Shown here in pieces: positions 1 to 9,600 of a DNA stretch of 64,000 nucleotides (the stretch's first letter is position 1; each line of letters starts with the position of its first letter). The translations under genes were made by a program, and so were the position numbers. A model generated the notes under the pieces. It worked only from the letters and a program-made list of their open reading frames with translations, was not told the origin of the DNA and did not search any database. Location of the stretch: positions 3,162,001-3,226,000 of the forward strand of contig JAHBZM010000001.1 of assembly GCA_019635435.1 (NCBI GenBank), read 5' to 3'. This stretch comes from Ramlibacter sp. (GTDB taxonomy: Bacteria; Pseudomonadota; Gammaproteobacteria; Burkholderiales; Burkholderiaceae_C).

Positions 1-49
1 AAGCGGCGGATTTTAAGTCCGCTGTGTCTACCAATTTCACCATCCGGGC
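1..49 (-). tRNA. tRNA-Leu (UAA), partial
   Basis: The minus strand reads GCCCGGATGG at its 5' end (position 49), then a D-arm and an anticodon stem-loop with TAA in the anticodon position. The rest of the molecule lies beyond the left edge of the window. It is the last of a Gly-Cys-Leu tRNA cluster, the same trio as glyW-cysT-leuZ in Escherichia coli. Confidence 0.93.
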
Positions 50-87
50 GGGGAGCGTGTTTTTTGTTTCCAGCCTATTGTCAAACA

Positions 88-133
88 AAAAAGAGCAAAC
101 AAAACAGCCCCGGCAACTCGGTTGGCGGGGCTG
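88..133 (-). terminator. hairpin with T-rich tail between tRNA-Cys and tRNA-Leu
   Basis: CAGCCCCG pairs with CGGGGCTG around an inner CAAC-TCG-GTTG stem (105-133). On the minus strand it is followed by TTTTGTTTGCTCTTTTTTG. It looks like an intrinsic terminator 6 bases downstream of tRNA-Cys, but it could also be a processing or partial-readthrough element because another tRNA follows in the same direction. Confidence 0.6.
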
Positions 134-139
134 TGAATC

Positions 140-213
140 TGGAGGCGCGAACCAGAGTCGAACTGGTCTAACCGGATTTGCAATCCGGGGCATAACCGCT
201 TTGCTATCGCGCC
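140..213 (-). tRNA. tRNA-Cys (GCA)
   Basis: The minus strand from 213 gives GGCGCGATAGC, an anticodon loop with GCA, a T-arm with GGTTCGA-type sequence in its usual place and a 3' acceptor TCGCGCC followed by T and an encoded CCA (140-142). The acceptor stem pairs fully. Confidence 0.96.
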
Positions 214-267
214 AGAATGATTTTTTGTGAATCCCAGGGAGGGGCCCCGCAAGGCCACCACCCGACA

Positions 268-295
268 AAAAAGGGAAGCCTGAGCTTCCCTTTTT
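268..295 (-). terminator. bidirectional terminator-like hairpin between tRNA-Gly and tRNA-Cys
   Basis: AAAAAGGGAAGC, loop CTGA, GCTTCCCTTTTT: a perfect 12-bp stem ending in a T run, symmetrical on both strands, 7 bases after the encoded CCA of tRNA-Gly on the minus strand. Confidence 0.75.
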
Positions 296-302
296 CAAAA
301 TA

Positions 303-378
303 TGGAGCGGGAAAAGAGTCTCGAACTCTCGACCTCAACCTTGGCAAGGTTGCGCTCTACCAACTGAGCTATTCCCGC
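303..378 (-). tRNA. tRNA-Gly (GCC)
   Basis: The minus strand from 378 gives GCGGGAATAGCTCAGTTGG, an anticodon loop with GCC, a GTTCGA T-loop and the acceptor TTCCCGC followed by T and an encoded CCA. It is the first gene of the Gly-Cys-Leu cluster. Confidence 0.97.
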
Positions 379-428
379 ATTTCGAGCCTCGAATTATAGC
401 GTAGTTTTTTGGACTTGCGCAAGCGTTC

Positions 429-2846
429 TCAATGTTTGATCGACGCCGGGGCTTGCGCCGCCTGCGCCAGCGGCGCGGCCGCCACCGGTTCCTCGTCGGG
501 CAAGGGGGTGGGCATGCGCTCGAGCGCCACTTCCAGCACCTTGTCGATCCACTTGACCGGCACGATCTCCAGGCCGTTCTTCACGTTCTCGGGGATCTCC
601 TGCAGGTCCTTGGCGTTCTCTTCAGGAATCAGCACCGTCTTGATGCCGCCACGCAGCGCGGCCAGCAGCTTTTCCTTGAGGCCGCCAATGGCCGTGACCT
701 CGCCACGCAGCGTGATCTCGCCCGTCATGGCCACGTCGCCGCGCACCGGAATGCCCGTGAGCGCCGACACCATGGCCGTGGTCATGGCCGCGCCCGCGCT
801 CGGGCCGTCCTTGGGCGTGGCGCCGTCGGGCACGTGGATGTGCATGTCCTTCTTCTCGAACACGTCCTCGGCAATGCCCAGGCGCCGCGCGCGGCTGCGC
901 ACCACGGTGCGCGCGGCCGCCACGGATTCCTTCATCACGTCACCCAGCGAACCGGTGGTGGTGATCACGCCCTTGCCGTTCATGAGCGCGGCCTCGATGG
1001 TCAGCAGGTCGCCGCCCACCTCGGTCCAGGCCAGGCCCACGACCTGGCCCACCTGGTTCTGCTGCTCGGCACGGCCATAGGTGTACTTGCGCACGCCCAG
1101 GAAATCGTTGAGGTTGTCGGGAGTGACCACGACGCGCGACTCGTATTTCTTGAGCAGCAGGCCCTTGACCACCTTGCGGCAGATCTTGCCCAGGTCGCGC
1201 TCGAGCGAGCGCACGCCCGCCTCGCGCGTGTAGTAGCGCACGATGTCGCGGATCGCTTCCTCGGTGATCAGCAGTTCCTCGTCCTTCACGCCGTTGTTCT
1301 TCAGCTGCTTGGGCGCAAGGTATTTGAGGGCGATGTTGGTTTTCTCGTCCTCGGTGTAGCCCGACAGGCGGATCACTTCCATGCGGTCCAGCAGGGCCGA
1401 GGGAATGTTCATCGAGTTGGACGTGGCCACGAACATCACATCACTCAGGTCGAAGTCGACCTCGACGTAGTGGTCGCCAAAGGTGTGGTTCTGCTCGGGG
1501 TCCAGCACCTCGAGCAGCGCACTCGACGGGTCGCCCCGGAAGTCGGTGCCCAGCTTGTCGATCTCGTCGAGCAGGAACAGCGGATTGCGCGTGCCCACCT
1601 TGTTCAGGCTTTGCAGCACCTTGCCCGGCATCGCGCCGATGTAGGTGCGGCGGTGGCCGCGGATCTCGGCTTCGTCACGCATGCCGCCCAGCGCCATGCG
1701 CACGTACTTGCGGCCCGTCGCCTTGGCCACCGACTGGCCCAGCGAGGTCTTGCCCACGCCCGGCGGCCCGACCAGGCACAGGATGGGTGCCTTGACCTTG
1801 TCGACGCGCTGCTGCACCGCAAGATATTCAAGAATGCGGTCCTTGACCTTCTCCAGGCCGTAGTGGTCCTCGTTGAGCACCTGCTCGGCATGGGCCAGGT
1901 CGTGCTTGATCTTGGTCCGCTTGCTCCAGGGCAGACCCGTGAGCACGTCGATGTAGTTGCGCACCACGGTGGCCTCGGCCGACATGGGCGACATCAGCTT
2001 GAGCTTCTTGAGCTCGCCTTCGGCCTTCTTCAGCGCCTCCTTGGGCATCTTGGCGGCCTTGATCTTTTTCTCGATCTCTTCGATGTCCGCGCCCTCTTCG
2101 CCCTCGCCCAGTTCCTTCTGGATGGCCTTGACCTGCTCGTTGAGGTAGAAGTCGCGCTGGTTCTTTTCCATCTGGCGCTTCACGCGGCCACGGATTTTCT
2201 TGTCGACATTGAGGATGTCGACTTCGCGCTCGATCTGCTCGAACAGGTTCTCGAGCCGCGGCTTCACATCGGCCAGGTCGAGCACGACCTGCTTGTTGTC
2301 CAGCTTGAGTGGCAGGTGCGCGGCAATGGTGTCGGCCAGGCGGCCGGGATCGTCGATGCTGGAGATCGAGGTGAGGATCTCGGGCGGGATCTTCTTGTTG
2401 AGCTTGACGTACTGGTCGAACTGCTGCATCACCGCGCGGCGCAGGGCCTCGACCTCGCTGGTCTTCTGCTCGGCACCCGCGGGCGCCACCGGCGTCACGT
2501 TGGCCGAGAAATGCTCCTCGCCGTCGTCGATGCGGTTGACCAGCGCGCGCTGCTGCCCCTCGACCAGCACCTTGACGGTGCCGTCGGGCAGCTTGAGCAT
2601 CTGCAAAATGGTGGAGACGCAGCCCACGTCGAACATGTCGGCCACCGACGGTTCGTCCTTGGCCGCGGCCTTCTGGGCCACCAGCATGATGCGGCGCTCG
2701 GCTTCCATGGCAGCCTCAAGGGCCTTGATGCTCTTGGGGCGGCCCACGAACAGCGGAATGACCATGTGGGGAAAGACCACCACGTCGCGCAGGGGCAGCA
2801 GCGGCAGGTCAATCGGGTCGGCAGGCAGGGGAATGTGTCCGGACAT
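429..2846 (-). CDS. lon: ATP-dependent protease Lon (La)
   Basis: Cytoplasmic AAA+ serine protease that degrades misfolded and regulatory proteins. The 805-residue product has the full Lon-A layout: an N-terminal substrate-binding domain (about 1-210), a helical segment, Walker A GPPGVGKTS at 360-368, Walker B with LFLLDEID, and the C-terminal protease with the PKDGPSAG box (nucleophile Ser683) and GGLKEK (catalytic Lys726). Length matches the family (780-810). The ATG at 2844-2846 begins MSGHIPLPADP, as in other betaproteobacterial Lon. It lies last in the minus-strand series tig, clpP, clpX, lon, 130 bases after clpX, with its own heat-shock-like promoter candidate in that gap. Nothing is missing. 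Confidence 0.98.
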   Translation of the reverse strand: MSGHIPLPADPIDLPLLPLRDVVVFPHMVIPLFVGRPKSIKALEAAMEAERRIMLVAQKAAAKDEPSVADMFDVGCVSTILQMLKLPDGTVKVLVEGQQRALVNRIDDGEEHFSANVTPVAPAGAEQKTSEVEALRRAVMQQFDQYVKLNKKIPPEILTSISSIDDPGRLADTIAAHLPLKLDNKQVVLDLADVKPRLENLFEQIEREVDILNVDKKIRGRVKRQMEKNQRDFYLNEQVKAIQKELGEGEEGADIEEIEKKIKAAKMPKEALKKAEGELKKLKLMSPMSAEATVVRNYIDVLTGLPWSKRTKIKHDLAHAEQVLNEDHYGLEKVKDRILEYLAVQQRVDKVKAPILCLVGPPGVGKTSLGQSVAKATGRKYVRMALGGMRDEAEIRGHRRTYIGAMPGKVLQSLNKVGTRNPLFLLDEIDKLGTDFRGDPSSALLEVLDPEQNHTFGDHYVEVDFDLSDVMFVATSNSMNIPSALLDRMEVIRLSGYTEDEKTNIALKYLAPKQLKNNGVKDEELLITEEAIRDIVRYYTREAGVRSLERDLGKICRKVVKGLLLKKYESRVVVTPDNLNDFLGVRKYTYGRAEQQNQVGQVVGLAWTEVGGDLLTIEAALMNGKGVITTTGSLGDVMKESVAAARTVVRSRARRLGIAEDVFEKKDMHIHVPDGATPKDGPSAGAAMTTAMVSALTGIPVRGDVAMTGEITLRGEVTAIGGLKEKLLAALRGGIKTVLIPEENAKDLQEIPENVKNGLEIVPVKWIDKVLEVALERMPTPLPDEEPVAAAPLAQAAQAPASIKH

Positions 2847-2870
2847 GGGGATCCTTTTTGTTACCTGTTG

Positions 2871-2899
2871 AATATCGGCCGCAAATGGGGATTTTCAAC
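2871..2899 (-). promoter_or_regulatory. possible heat-shock (sigma-32-like) promoter of lon
   Basis: On the minus strand GGTTGAAAA (2891-2899) is followed after about a dozen bases by GGCCGATATT (2871-2880). This resembles the CTTGAAA / CCCATAT pattern of sigma-32 promoters, and lon is a classic heat-shock gene. The -10 match is imperfect, so this is a suggestion only. Confidence 0.35.
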
Positions 2900-2976
2900 C
2901 CTTGGGCGCCGCATGGGGGCCAACAGGGTTGATGGTGTGCAAAAAATCACTGCGCAGGGGGCGTCGCGCAACCGGT

Positions 2977-4242
2977 TCAGGCCTTCTTGGCGGCTTCGCG
3001 GTAGACCAGCAGCGGGGGCTTGTTTTCGTCGATGGTCGACTCGTCCACCACCACCTTGTCCACGTTGGAGGTGTTGGGCAGGTCGAACATGGTGTCGATC
3101 AGCGACTTCTCGAGGATGGAGCGCAGGCCGCGCGCGCCGGTCTTGCGCGCCAGTGCCTTGCGCGCAATGGCCTTGAGCGCGCTGGGGCGAATCTCGAGGT
3201 CCACGCCTTCCATGGCCAGCAGCTTGCCGTATTGCTTGATCAGCGCGTTCTTGGGCTCGGTGAGGATCTGCACGAGCGCGTCTTCACTGAGCTCGGCCAG
3301 CGTGGCCACCACGGGCATGCGGCCCACCAGCTCGGGAATCAGGCCGAACTTGATCAGGTCTTCGGGCTCGACCTCGCGGAACACCTCGGTCAGGCTGCGC
3401 TGCTGCTTGCTCTTGACCATGGCGCCAAAGCCGATGCCCGAGGCCTCGGTGCGGTTCTCGATGACCTTTTCCAGGCCCGCGAACGCGCCGCCGCAGATGA
3501 ACAGGATGTTGGTGGTATCGATCTGCAGGAAATCCTGATTCGGGTGCTTGCGCCCGCCTTGCGGCGGCACGCTGGCCATGGTGCCTTCAATGACCTTGAG
3601 CAGGGCCTGCTGCACGCCCTCGCCCGACACGTCGCGGGTGATCGAGGGGTTGTCGGACTTGCGCGAGATCTTGTCGATCTCGTCGATGTAGACAATGCCG
3701 CGCTGGGCGCGCTCGACCTCGTAGTTGCAGCTTTGCAGCAGCTTCTGGATGATGTTCTCGACGTCTTCACCGACATAGCCGGCTTCGGTCAGTGTGGTGG
3801 CGTCGGCCATGACGAAGGGCACATCGAGCATGCGCGCCAGGGTCTGGGCCAGCAGGGTCTTGCCGGAGCCGGTGGGGCCGATCAGCAGGATGTTGCTCTT
3901 GGTGAGCTCCACCTCGTCCTTCTTGGCCTTTTCCTTGTGGCGCAGCCGCTTGTAGTGGTTGTACACCGCCACCGACAGTGCGCGCTTGGCGACCTCCTGG
4001 CCGATCACGTAGTTGTCGAGGTTGGCCTTGATCTCGGCCGGCGTGGGCAGGTCGCCCCGGGCCTCGCGGGCCTCGTCACCCGCGGGCAGTTCGTCGCGGA
4101 TGATTTCGTTGCACAGGTCAATGCACTCGTCGCAGATGAACACCGAGGGGCCAGCGATCAGCTTCTTCACCTCGTGCTGGCTCTTGCCGCAGAAGGAGCA
4201 GTAAAGAGTCTTTTCGCTGGATGAGCCTTTTTTCTCGGCCAT
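2977..4242 (-). CDS. clpX: ClpX, ATPase and specificity subunit of ClpXP
   Basis: Unfoldase that feeds tagged substrates to ClpP. The product of 421 residues starts MAEKKGSSSEK at 4242. An upstream in-frame ATG (4332) would add 30 residues but reads through a strong hairpin and is not family-like, so I reject it. The N-terminal zinc-binding domain shows CSFCGK and CDECIDLC. Walker A GPTGSGKTL lies near residue 120 and Walker B IVYIDEIDKI follows. Length is typical (about 420-425). It lies downstream of clpP with a 107-base gap that holds a terminator-like hairpin. Confidence 0.97.
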   Translation of the reverse strand: MAEKKGSSSEKTLYCSFCGKSQHEVKKLIAGPSVFICDECIDLCNEIIRDELPAGDEAREARGDLPTPAEIKANLDNYVIGQEVAKRALSVAVYNHYKRLRHKEKAKKDEVELTKSNILLIGPTGSGKTLLAQTLARMLDVPFVMADATTLTEAGYVGEDVENIIQKLLQSCNYEVERAQRGIVYIDEIDKISRKSDNPSITRDVSGEGVQQALLKVIEGTMASVPPQGGRKHPNQDFLQIDTTNILFICGGAFAGLEKVIENRTEASGIGFGAMVKSKQQRSLTEVFREVEPEDLIKFGLIPELVGRMPVVATLAELSEDALVQILTEPKNALIKQYGKLLAMEGVDLEIRPSALKAIARKALARKTGARGLRSILEKSLIDTMFDLPNTSNVDKVVVDESTIDENKPPLLVYREAAKKA

Positions 4243-4275
4243 GTGTTCGGTGCCTTGTAACGACGGTTTCTGAAT

Positions 4276-4320
4276 GATAACCAAATAAAAACGGCGTTTT
4301 CTGTAACAGAAAACGCCGTT
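4276..4320 (-). terminator. 14-bp perfect hairpin with T tract between clpP and clpX
   Basis: AACGGCGTTTTCTG (4290-4303), loop TAA, CAGAAAACGCCGTT (4307-4320). On the minus strand the stem runs into TTTTTATTTGG, the form of an intrinsic terminator. It lies after the clpP stop and 48 bases before the clpX start, so it would reduce clpX relative to clpP, or clpX has its own promoter. Confidence 0.75.
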
Positions 4321-4349
4321 GCTGTGATGCAACTTGAGGCGAAAACGGC

Positions 4350-4958
4350 TCAGGGCCGCTTGGCAATCACCTGGTCGACCAGCCCGTAGTCCTTGGCTTC
4401 ATCGGCCGTGAGGAAGTAATCGCGCTCGGTGTCGGCCTTGACCTTTTCCAGCGGTTGGCCGGTGCGCTCGGCCAGGATCTTGTTCATCTGGTCCTTGGTG
4501 CGCAGGATGTCGCGCGCATGGATTTCGATGTCGGTGGCCTGGCCACGGGCGCCGCCCAGCACCTGGTGAATCATGATCTTGGAGTTGGGCAGCGAAAACC
4601 GCTTGCCCTTGGTGCCGGCGGCCAGCAGGAAGGCGCCCATGCTGGCGGCAAAGCCGCAGCACAGCGTCGACACATCGGGCTTGATGAAGTTCATGGTGTC
4701 GAAGATCGCCATGCCGGCGCTGACGCTGCCGCCCGGGGAGTTGATGTAGAACGAGATGTCCTTGTCAGGGTTCTCGCTCTCCAGGAACAGCAGCTGGGCC
4801 ACCACGAGGTTGGCGGTCTGGTCATTGACCTCGCCCACCAGGAAGATCACGCGCTCCTTGAGCAGGCGCGAATAAATGTCGTACGACCGCTCGCCGCGGC
4901 CGGACTGTTCAATCACCATCGGGATCATGCCGAGGGCCTGGGTGTCGAGTGCGCTCAT
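4350..4958 (-). CDS. clpP: ClpP protease subunit
   Basis: Tetradecameric serine protease of the ClpXP and ClpAP machines. The product is 202 residues with the catalytic triad Ser106 (GFAASMGAF), His131 (IMIHQVLGG) and Asp180 (TERDYF). The start at 4958 (MSALDTQALG) is chosen over the longer in-frame ATG at 5036 because it gives the family length and N-terminus. It is followed by clpX and preceded by tig 105 bases upstream, the usual order in proteobacteria. Confidence 0.97.
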   Translation of the reverse strand: MSALDTQALGMIPMVIEQSGRGERSYDIYSRLLKERVIFLVGEVNDQTANLVVAQLLFLESENPDKDISFYINSPGGSVSAGMAIFDTMNFIKPDVSTLCCGFAASMGAFLLAAGTKGKRFSLPNSKIMIHQVLGGARGQATDIEIHARDILRTKDQMNKILAERTGQPLEKVKADTERDYFLTADEAKDYGLVDQVIAKRP

Positions 4959-5063
4959 GTGTGTTTTGCTCCGTTCAGCGTTGACTGTATCCAAAAAGCA
5001 GATGGGGCTTGTGCGCCGGACTGCAAGCCCGCACAAGCCCCTTCTGGCGTGACGGGAAAAGGA

Positions 5064-6377
5064 TCAGCCCTGCTGGCCCATGAGATCGTCGAACGCGATG
5101 GATTTTTCGGTGATCCTGGCCTTGGACAGCACGAATTCGGTCACATTGTTCTCGATCACGATGGCTTCAACCTCGGCCAGGCGGCGGTTGTCGCTGTAGT
5201 ACCAGCGCGTCACGTCGGCCGGCTTCTCGTAGCTGGCGGCCAGTTCCTCGACATGGGCCTTGATCTGCTCGGGCTTGGCCTGCAGCTCGTGGGTGCGGAC
5301 CAGTTCAGCCACCACCAGGCCCAGGCGCACGCGGCGCTCGGCCTGCGGGCGGAACACGTCATCGGGGATCGGTGCCTTGTCGGCGTCCTTGATGCCGCGC
5401 TGCTTGAGCTCGCCGCGGGCGCTTTCGATCATGCGGTCCACCTCGGCCTGCACGCTGGACTTGGGCAGATCAAGTTCGGCCTTGCTCACCAGCGCGTCCA
5501 TCACGGCGGTCTTGTTGCGCGCCAGCAGGCGGAACTTGACTTCGCGCTCCAGGTTCTTCTTGATGTCGGCGCGCAGGCCTTCGACCGTGGCGTCGGCAAT
5601 GCCCAGCGACTTGGCCAGGGCCTCGTTCACCTCGGGCATGTGGGCGGCTTCGAGCTTTTTCAGCGTGACCATGAAATCGGCCTGCTTGCCGGCCACGTCC
5701 TTGCCGTGGTAGTCGGCGGGGAAGGCCAGCGGGAAGGTCTTGCTCTCGCCGGACTTCATGCCGCGCACGGCGTCTTCGAATTCCTTGAGCATCTGGCCCT
5801 CGCCCACCAGGAACTGGAAGGCCTCGGCCTTGCCGCCCTCGAACGGCTCGCCGTCGATCTTGCCTTCGAAGTCCACGGTCACGCGGTCGCCGTCCTGGGC
5901 GGCGGCGTCGTGGGCACGCTGGGCAAAGGTGCGGCGCTGCTTGCGCAGGATGTCGATGGTGCGGTCGATGGCGGCGTCGGTGACCTCGGTGTTGAGCTTT
6001 TCGACCTCGGCCGTGGCCAGATCGGCGATCTTGACTTCGGGGAAGACTTCAAAGACGGCGTCAAACGCCACCTCGCCCTCGGGCGCGCCTTCCTTTTCGG
6101 TGATGCGGGGCTGGCCGGCCACGCGCAGCTTGGCTTCGTTGGCGGCCGTGGCAAAGGCCTCGCCCACCTTGTCGTTCATGACTTCATAGTGCACGGAATA
6201 GCCATAGCGCTGGGCCACGACGGTCATGGGCACCTTGCCGGGACGGAAGCCGTCCATCTTGACGGTGCGCGCCAGGCGCTTCAGGCGCGAATCGACTTCC
6301 GACTGGATCACGGTGACGGGGAGCGTCAGGGTGATCTTGCGTTCCAGCTTCTCGAGGGTTTCTACGTTCACGGCCAT
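5064..6377 (-). CDS. tig: trigger factor, ribosome-bound chaperone and peptidyl-prolyl isomerase
   Basis: Binds at the ribosomal exit tunnel and helps nascent chains fold. The 437-residue protein has the ribosome-binding domain with a GFRPGKVP signature near residues 43-50, an FKBP-type isomerase domain (about 160-245, with DGDRVTVDFEGKIDGEPF) and a long helical C-terminal domain. The ATG at 6377 has AGAGAGAAAG just upstream. The longer in-frame ATG at 6494 would run into the tRNA-Leu gene, so it is excluded. It heads the tig-clpP-clpX-lon series and follows tRNA-Leu by 82 bases. Confidence 0.97.
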   Translation of the reverse strand: MAVNVETLEKLERKITLTLPVTVIQSEVDSRLKRLARTVKMDGFRPGKVPMTVVAQRYGYSVHYEVMNDKVGEAFATAANEAKLRVAGQPRITEKEGAPEGEVAFDAVFEVFPEVKIADLATAEVEKLNTEVTDAAIDRTIDILRKQRRTFAQRAHDAAAQDGDRVTVDFEGKIDGEPFEGGKAEAFQFLVGEGQMLKEFEDAVRGMKSGESKTFPLAFPADYHGKDVAGKQADFMVTLKKLEAAHMPEVNEALAKSLGIADATVEGLRADIKKNLEREVKFRLLARNKTAVMDALVSKAELDLPKSSVQAEVDRMIESARGELKQRGIKDADKAPIPDDVFRPQAERRVRLGLVVAELVRTHELQAKPEQIKAHVEELAASYEKPADVTRWYYSDNRRLAEVEAIVIENNVTEFVLSKARITEKSIAFDDLMGQQG

Positions 6378-6459
6378 GATCTTTCTCTCTTCAGTCTCAA
6401 AATGTGGCGGACGGGCGGGCTGCCAAGCAGCCGCAAACACGGTTCCGCCCTGTCTCTGG

Positions 6460-6546
6460 TGGTGCGCGGGGGGGGACTCGAACCCCCACACCATTGCTGG
6501 CGTCAGGACCTAAACCTGGTGCGTCTACCAATTTCGCCACCCGCGC
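6460..6546 (-). tRNA. tRNA-Leu (UAG)
   Basis: The minus strand from 6546 reads GCGCGGGTGGCGAAATTGG, a long variable arm typical of tRNA-Leu, the anticodon TAG, a GGTTCGAGTCC T-arm and a CCCGCGC acceptor followed by A and an encoded CCA. It lies 82 bases upstream of tig in the same direction and may be co-transcribed with it. Confidence 0.96.
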
Positions 6547-6550
6547 AGTA

Positions 6551-6601
6551 TGAAAACGCAGCGGGCGAACCGGTTGCCCCAAAGCCCCCGGACTCGCCCG
6601 C
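6551..6601 (-). terminator. possible terminator after the RND pump gene
   Basis: GCGGGCGA (6561-6568) pairs with its complement at 6594-6601 around a 25-base loop. On the minus strand the stem is followed by TGCGTTTTC. The tail is weak, so this is tentative. It separates the pump operon from tRNA-Leu. Confidence 0.35.
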
Positions 6602-6624
6602 ATGAATTCGGTCAACCCGCGATT

Positions 6625-9600
6625 TTAACCGCGAACTGGCTCCCTTTTGACGCGGAACCATGCCGCGTACATGGCCGGCAGGGCCAGCAGGGTCAGCACG
6701 GTGGCCACGATCAGGCCGCCCATGATGGCCACGGCCATCGGGCCCCAGAACACGCTGCGGCTGAGCGGAATCATGGCCAGCACGGCGGCCGCGGCCGTCA
6801 GCACGATGGGGCGCAGGCGCCGCACCGCGGATTCGACGATGGCGTCCCAGGTGGGCACGCCGCGGGCCCGGTCCTGCTCGATCTGGTCGATCAGGATCAC
6901 CGAGTTGCGCTGGATCATGCCCATCAGCGCAATCACGCCCAGCAGGGCCACGAAGCCGAAGGGCCGGCCCAGCAGCAGCAGCGCCCCGGCCACCCCGGCA
7001 ATGCCCAACGGCCCGGTCAGGAACACCAGCATGGCCCGGCTGAAGCTGTGCAACTGCAGCATCAGCAGCGTGAAGGTGATGAACAGCATGATGGGCACGC
7101 CGGCCACGATCGACGCCGAGCCCTTGGAGCTCTCCTCCACCGCGCCCGCCACCTCGATCCGGTAGCCCGGCGGCCATTTGGCTTCCAGGGCCTTGAGCTG
7201 GGGCAGCAGTTCGTTGGTCACCGTCGCGCCCTGCAGGCCCTCGGTGATGTCGCTTTGCACGGTGATGGCGTAGTCGCGGTTCTCGCGCCACATCACGCCG
7301 GGTTCCCAGGTGAACACCGGCTTGGCGATCTGGGTCAGCGGGATCGAGCGGCCCGAGGCCGTGGGCAGGTAGGCGTTGCCGATATCGGTGATGGCGTTGC
7401 GCTCGTCCAGCGGCTGGCGCAGCACGATGTCGATCAGCTTGTCGCCCTCGCGGTACTGGCCCACGGTGGTGCCCGACAGGATGGTCTTGGAGGCCTGCGC
7501 GATCGACTGGCTGGTCACGCCCAGGGCGCGGGCCTTGGACTGGTCCACCTCCAGCCGCAGCACCTTGACCGACTCGTTCCAGTTGTCGTTGGTGCCGCGC
7601 GTGTTGGGGCTGGCGCGCATCGCGGCCTTGACCTCGTCGGCCCGGGTGCGCAGCACCACCGGGTCGGTGCCCACCACCCGGAACTGCACGGGGTAAGGCA
7701 CGGGCGGCCCGTTGGGCAGCAGCTTGACGCGCCCGCGCACCTCGGGAAACTCCTGGGCCAGCAGGGCCGGCAGCTTGATGCGCAGCGACTCCCGCACTTT
7801 CAGGTCGGTGGGAATGATGATGAACTGCGACACATTGGTCTGCGGGAACACCTGGTCCAGCGGCAGGTAAAAGCGCGGCACGCCCGAGCCCACCCAGGTG
7901 CTCACCGAGGTGACGCCCGCTTCCTGGCGCAGGCGCTGCTCGACGCGCCTGGTGGTGGACTCGTTGGCGGCGAACGAGGTGCCCTCGGGGAACCAGATGT
8001 CCACCAGGATCTCGGGCCGGCTTGAATCGGGGAAGAACTGCTGCTGGACCTTGCCCATGCCCACGATGCCCAGCGCGAACACCAGCAGCGTGGCGCCAAT
8101 GGTCATCCAGCGGTGCTCCACGCACCAGTTCACGGTCTTGCGAAAGCGGCTGTAGAAGGGGCTGTCGAACAGTTCATGCGGGCCGTCGCCGGGGGCCGAG
8201 GGCGCGGCCGCGTGATGCGGCTTGGCCTTGAGCAGCAGCGTGCCCAGGTAGGGCACGAAATACACCGAGACAAACCAGCTCAGCACCAGCGCGATCACCG
8301 TGACCGCGAAGATCGCGAAGGTGTATTCGCCCGTGACCGAGCGCGCAATGCCAATGGGCAGGAAGCCGGCCGCCGTGATCAGCGTGCCCGTCAGCATGGG
8401 CATGGCGGTGATCTCGTAGGCGAAGGTGGCGGCACGGACCTTGTCGTAGCCCTCTTCCATCTTGCGCACCATCATCTCGACCGCGATGATCGCGTCGTCC
8501 ACCAGCAGGCCCAGCGCGATGATCAGCGAGCCCAGCGAGATCTTGTGCAGCCCGATGCCCCAATAGTCCATGGCCAGGAAGGTCACGGCCAGCACCAGCG
8601 GGATGGTGATGCCCACCACCAGGCCCGGCCGCATGTCGATGTAATAGCGCTTCCACAGCGGGTGCTCGCCCGGGCGGCGGTGGAAGCCCAGCGCGATGAA
8701 GCTCACGGCCAGCACGATCACCACGGCCTCGATCAGCACGCGCACGAACTCGCCCACCGAGGTGGCCACGGCCTTGGGCTGGTCCTGGAGCTGGGCCAGC
8801 GTGATGCCGGCCGGCAGGTTCTTCTCGATCTTGGCGAACGCGGTCTTGAGCGACTTGCCCAGGCGGATGATGTCGCCGCCCTTGGCCATGGACACGCCCA
8901 GCGCAATCACTTCCTTGCCCTGGTGGCGCACCTTGACCGTGGGCGGGTCCACATAGCCGCGCTTGATCTCGGCAATGTCGCCCAGCCGCAGCTGGTTGCC
9001 CGAGCTGCCGCGGATCGGCATGGCGCGCAGGTCCTCCACCGCATTGAACTGGCCGCCCACGCGCACCTGCACCACGTCCAGCGGGGTCTGCACCGCGCCC
9101 GCGGGCTCCACGGCGTTCTGCTGGCCCAGCTGCGCCAGCACCTGGTTCAGGTCCAGCCCGAGCTGGGCCAGGCGCTTCTGCGAAATCTCGACGAACAGCT
9201 TCTCGTCCTGCGCGCCAAACAGCTCCACCTTGGCCACGTCGGGCACGCGCAGCAGCTGCTGGCGCACGTCGTCGGCAAAGGTCTTGAGCTCGGCGTAGTT
9301 GAAGCCGTCGGCCTCCAGCGAATAGATCACGCCGTACACGTCGCCGAACTCGTCGTTGAAGAACGGGCCCTGGATGCCGCCGGGCAGCGTGTAGCGCATG
9401 TCGCCGATCTTCTTGCGCACCTGGTACCAGACGTTGGGCACCTCGGCGGCGCGCGACGAGTCCTTGATCTGGAAGATGATCTGCGACTCGCCCGGCTTCG
9501 AGTAGCTGCGGATCTTGTCGGCGTAGGGCACTTCCTGCAGCGTGCGCTCGAGCTTGTCGGTCACCTGCTCGGCCACCTGCTGGGCCGTGGCGCCGGGCCA

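Noticed and set aside
432..3176. 914-residue open frame on the plus strand opposite lon and clpX
   Set aside because: It is a high-GC antisense shadow with His/Arg/Gly-rich composition, no recognisable domain, and it spans two well-supported genes on the other strand.
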